From an uncultured Dehalococcoidia bacterium (lineage in GTDB: Bacteria; Chloroflexota; Dehalococcoidia; Tepidiformales; Tepidiformaceae): a stretch of DNA of 6,708 bases. The first letter of the stretch is position 1, and each line of letters starts with the position of its first letter. Positions 5,096 to 6,708 of the stretch are shown here, piece by piece. The DNA lies in the NCBI GenBank assembly GCA_937954195.1, contig CALFYR010000493.1, positions 1 through 6,708 on the forward strand, in the 5' to 3' direction. The notes beneath the pieces are model-generated. The model was not told the DNA's origin, searched no databases, and saw only the letters and a program-made list of their open reading frames with translations. The translations under genes were made by a program, and so were the position numbers.

Positions 5096-5878
5096 TTGCT
5101 GATTGCGCCCGGCGGGGTGAGCAGCTCGGTGGAGTTCTGGCAGCGGAGCACGATCAAGCCGAACGAACTGTTTGCCGACGAGTTCATGGTGATTGCCATG
5201 GACCAGCGGCACGCGGGGCACTCGCTGGCGCCGCTGAAGGCGTTTTCGTACGACGAATGCAACGCGGACCAGCTGGCCGTGCTCGACGCGGTGGGCGTCG
5301 AGAAGGCGCATGTCTATGGCGGGTGCATCGGATGCGCGCATATCTGGAGCTTGATCAAGAACGCTCCGGAGCGGGTTTCGGCGGCGGTGGCGCAGGACCC
5401 GGTGGGACTGGACGCGACGAACAGCATCGATACGTTCAACGCGATGTTCGGGCCGACGCTGTCGCTGGCGAAGCAATCCGGCGTGGAGCCGGTGATTGCG
5501 GCGGCACAGGAGAACCCGCTGTTCGTGATGAACAACGCGGCCGGGCCATTCGCGCCGGCGCTGCACGAACTGGAGACGGTGCGCGAACACGTCCGCGCAT
5601 TGGGGGGCGATGGGTACGTGCGGCTGATCGAGGAGTTCCAGGCGGGGATCTGGCCGAACAATCCGCCCTACTTCACGGCGAGCGACGAGTTCTTCGCGAG
5701 CTGCCAGACGCCGATCCTGGTGATCCCGGGGCGCGACCCGTTCCACCCCACGGGGGTGGGGAAGCGCATCTGCCAGGTGGCGCCGAAGGCCCGCTGCCTG
5801 GAACCGGACTGCCGGGATGAGCCGCACCTGGCGGCGACCATCGAGACGATCAGGGCGTTCCTGCGGGAGCACCGGTAG
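5096..5878 (+). CDS. Alpha/beta hydrolase with Cys nucleophile; 5' end interrupted by stop
   Basis: An alpha/beta-fold hydrolase, probably an esterase- or lactonase-like enzyme of unknown substrate. Numbering from ATG 5027, the nucleophile elbow is GGCIG with Cys100 (5324-5326) where most relatives have Ser, as in dienelactone hydrolases. Asp237 in PGRDPFHP and His267 in DEPHLAATIE complete a Cys-Asp-His triad, and MDQRHAGHS (about 58-66) is the usual strand-4 loop. The family N-terminus is plainly encoded from ATG 5027 (MAFV, stop, RPDGARIRYEVYGSGYPLLLIAPGG), but codon 5 is TAA (5039-5041). The longest uninterrupted frame starts at TTG 5096, which would lose the first strand and has no ribosome site. 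The gene is therefore either inactivated, expressed at low level, or affected by a sequence error. The body is intact and codon bias is strong, so any lesion is recent. Confidence 0.85.
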   Translation: MLIAPGGVSSSVEFWQRSTIKPNELFADEFMVIAMDQRHAGHSLAPLKAFSYDECNADQLAVLDAVGVEKAHVYGGCIGCAHIWSLIKNAPERVSAAVAQDPVGLDATNSIDTFNAMFGPTLSLAKQSGVEPVIAAAQENPLFVMNNAAGPFAPALHELETVREHVRALGGDGYVRLIEEFQAGIWPNNPPYFTASDEFFASCQTPILVIPGRDPFHPTGVGKRICQVAPKARCLEPDCRDEPHLAATIETIRAFLREHR

Positions 5879-5881
5879 GAT
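5876..5881 (+). promoter_or_regulatory. Possible -10 box of patatin gene
   Basis: TAGGAT overlaps the TAG stop codon of the hydrolase and lies 41 nt before the patatin ATG, mirroring TAGAGT at 4411. It would give a leader of about 29 nt containing the GGAG site. Confidence 0.28.
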
Positions 5882-5904
5882 CCCTGCACACGAACTACAG
5901 GCAT

Positions 5905-5908
5905 GGAG
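5905..5908 (+). promoter_or_regulatory. Shine-Dalgarno for patatin gene
   Basis: GGAG with an 8-nt spacer to ATG at 5917, which decides the start. Confidence 0.65.
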
Positions 5909-5916
5909 TGACAGAA

Positions 5917-6708
5917 ATGGCGAAGCGAGCACTTGTCCTTGGGGGCGGCGGCCCGGTTGGGATCGCGTGGGAATCGGGGTTGCTGGCGGGCCTGGCGGAA
6001 CGCGGCGTTGACGTTTCGAACGCGGACTCAATCACGGGGACATCGGCGGGGAGCGCGGTTGGGGCGCAGCTGGCTTCGGGGCGGACCCCGCAGCAGATGT
6101 ACGCGGCGGTGGCGGCCGATGCCTCGCGGAGCGCGCCGTCGCCGACGCGGGGAAATGCCGGGGCGGGCGCTCCGGCGCTGAACCTGATGCCGCTGATGGA
6201 ACTGATGGCGAAAGCGGCGAAAGGCGAGTCTTCGCCGGAGGAGGTGCGGAAGGAGATCGGCGCCTTCGCGCTGGAGGCGAAGACGATCACGGAGGACGAG
6301 TTCATCGCGACGTTCGGTCGGATGCTGGCTACCTCGGAATCGTGGCCGCACCCGGGCTACCAGTGCACGGCGGTGGATGCGCTCACGGGGGAGTTCGTAG
6401 TGTGGGACAAGAGTTCGAACGTGCCGCTGAGCCGGGCGATCGCCTCGAGCTGCTGCGTGCCGGGCATCTACCCGCCGATCACGATCCACGGGCGGCGGTA
6501 CATCGATGGAGGCATGCGTTCGAGCACGAATGCGGACCTGGCGAAGGGCGCCGAGGTGGCGCTGGTGGTGGCGGTCACGAGCAACGCGGCGCGTGGGCCG
6601 ATGGCGGAGATCGGGCAGAAGCGGCTTGAAGGGGAGCTCGCCACAATCCGGGAGGCCGGTGGCGAAGCGATCCTGATCCAGCCGGACGCGGCTTCGCAGG
6701 AGGCGTTC
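5917..6708 (+). CDS. Patatin-like phospholipase (3' end outside window)
   Basis: A patatin/RssA-like serine acylhydrolase that would release fatty acids from phospholipids or other acyl esters with a Ser-Asp dyad. The 264 visible codons include the glycine-rich oxyanion loop GGGGPVG (9-15), the nucleophile elbow GTSAGS with Ser43, and the catalytic Asp197 in YIDGG. The strand before it (YQCTAVDALTGE, 148-159) and the helix with SRAIASSCCVPGIYPP (172-187) are family hallmarks. There is no signal peptide, so it is probably cytoplasmic or membrane-peripheral. An Ala/Gly/Pro-rich insert at about 69-90 is low in complexity. Relatives have about 280-320 residues, so only a short C-terminal part is missing. 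The frame has no stop up to the window edge. It follows the hydrolase by 38 nt; both handle ester-like bonds, but a joint pathway is not shown. Confidence 0.95.
   Translation, partial: MAKRALVLGGGGPVGIAWESGLLAGLAERGVDVSNADSITGTSAGSAVGAQLASGRTPQQMYAAVAADASRSAPSPTRGNAGAGAPALNLMPLMELMAKAAKGESSPEEVRKEIGAFALEAKTITEDEFIATFGRMLATSESWPHPGYQCTAVDALTGEFVVWDKSSNVPLSRAIASSCCVPGIYPPITIHGRRYIDGGMRSSTNADLAKGAEVALVVAVTSNAARGPMAEIGQKRLEGELATIREAGGEAILIQPDAASQEAF

Noticed and set aside
5093..6031. 312-codon minus-strand open frame
   Set aside because: It is antisense to the hydrolase and patatin genes, which both show catalytic motifs. The product is Arg/Pro-rich without recognisable domains.

Overview
The window looks like ordinary chromosomal sequence from a high-GC bacterium. 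It holds nine protein genes, one tRNA and several short regulatory signals. The gene mix (MFS_3-type exporter, DinB, PPOX-like, patatin and an alpha/beta hydrolase with a Cys nucleophile, plus Shine-Dalgarno-less starts set just behind a TAnnnT box) reminds me of Chloroflexota, possibly a Dehalococcoidia-like lineage. That assignment is impression only and I cannot prove it. The + strand is visibly G-rich whichever way a gene points: minus-strand MFS codons end mostly in C, plus-strand codons mostly in G. This fits a replication-linked skew with + as the leading strand.

Layout. 1-845 (-): 5' two thirds of an MFS exporter, running off the left edge, with no ATG at its natural N-terminus. 846-1067: short G-rich spacer. 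1068-1271 (+): 67-aa uncharacterised protein, followed by a perfect 28-bp palindrome that probably ends transcription from both sides. 1337-1424 (-): tRNA-Ser(CGA) with encoded CCA. 1470-2726 (-): DUF4143-type AAA+ ATPase whose promoter carries a perfect inverted repeat. 2847-3317 (+): PPOX-like flavin-binding protein. 3346-3585 (+): VapB-like ribbon-helix-helix antitoxin without a toxin. 3615-3788 (-): YjfB-like putative motility protein. 3868-4413 (+): two-helix membrane protein. 4452-5003 (+): DinB-family protein. 5027/5096-5878 (+): alpha/beta hydrolase with an in-frame TAA at codon 5. 5917-end (+): patatin-like phospholipase, cut by the right edge.

I see no single pathway or operonic system; most genes look like independent units. 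The strongest shared signal is regulatory. Four genes without a Shine-Dalgarno (AAA+, PPOX, antitoxin, hydrolase) each have a TAnnnT hexamer ending 6-7 nt before the start codon, the geometry of leaderless mRNAs. The genes with good Shine-Dalgarno sequences have their TAnnnT boxes further upstream. The other points worth a second look are two single-base lesions at gene starts (ACG for ATG in the MFS gene, TAA in the hydrolase) and the operator-like repeat over the ATPase promoter. I did not find a convincing new multi-gene system.
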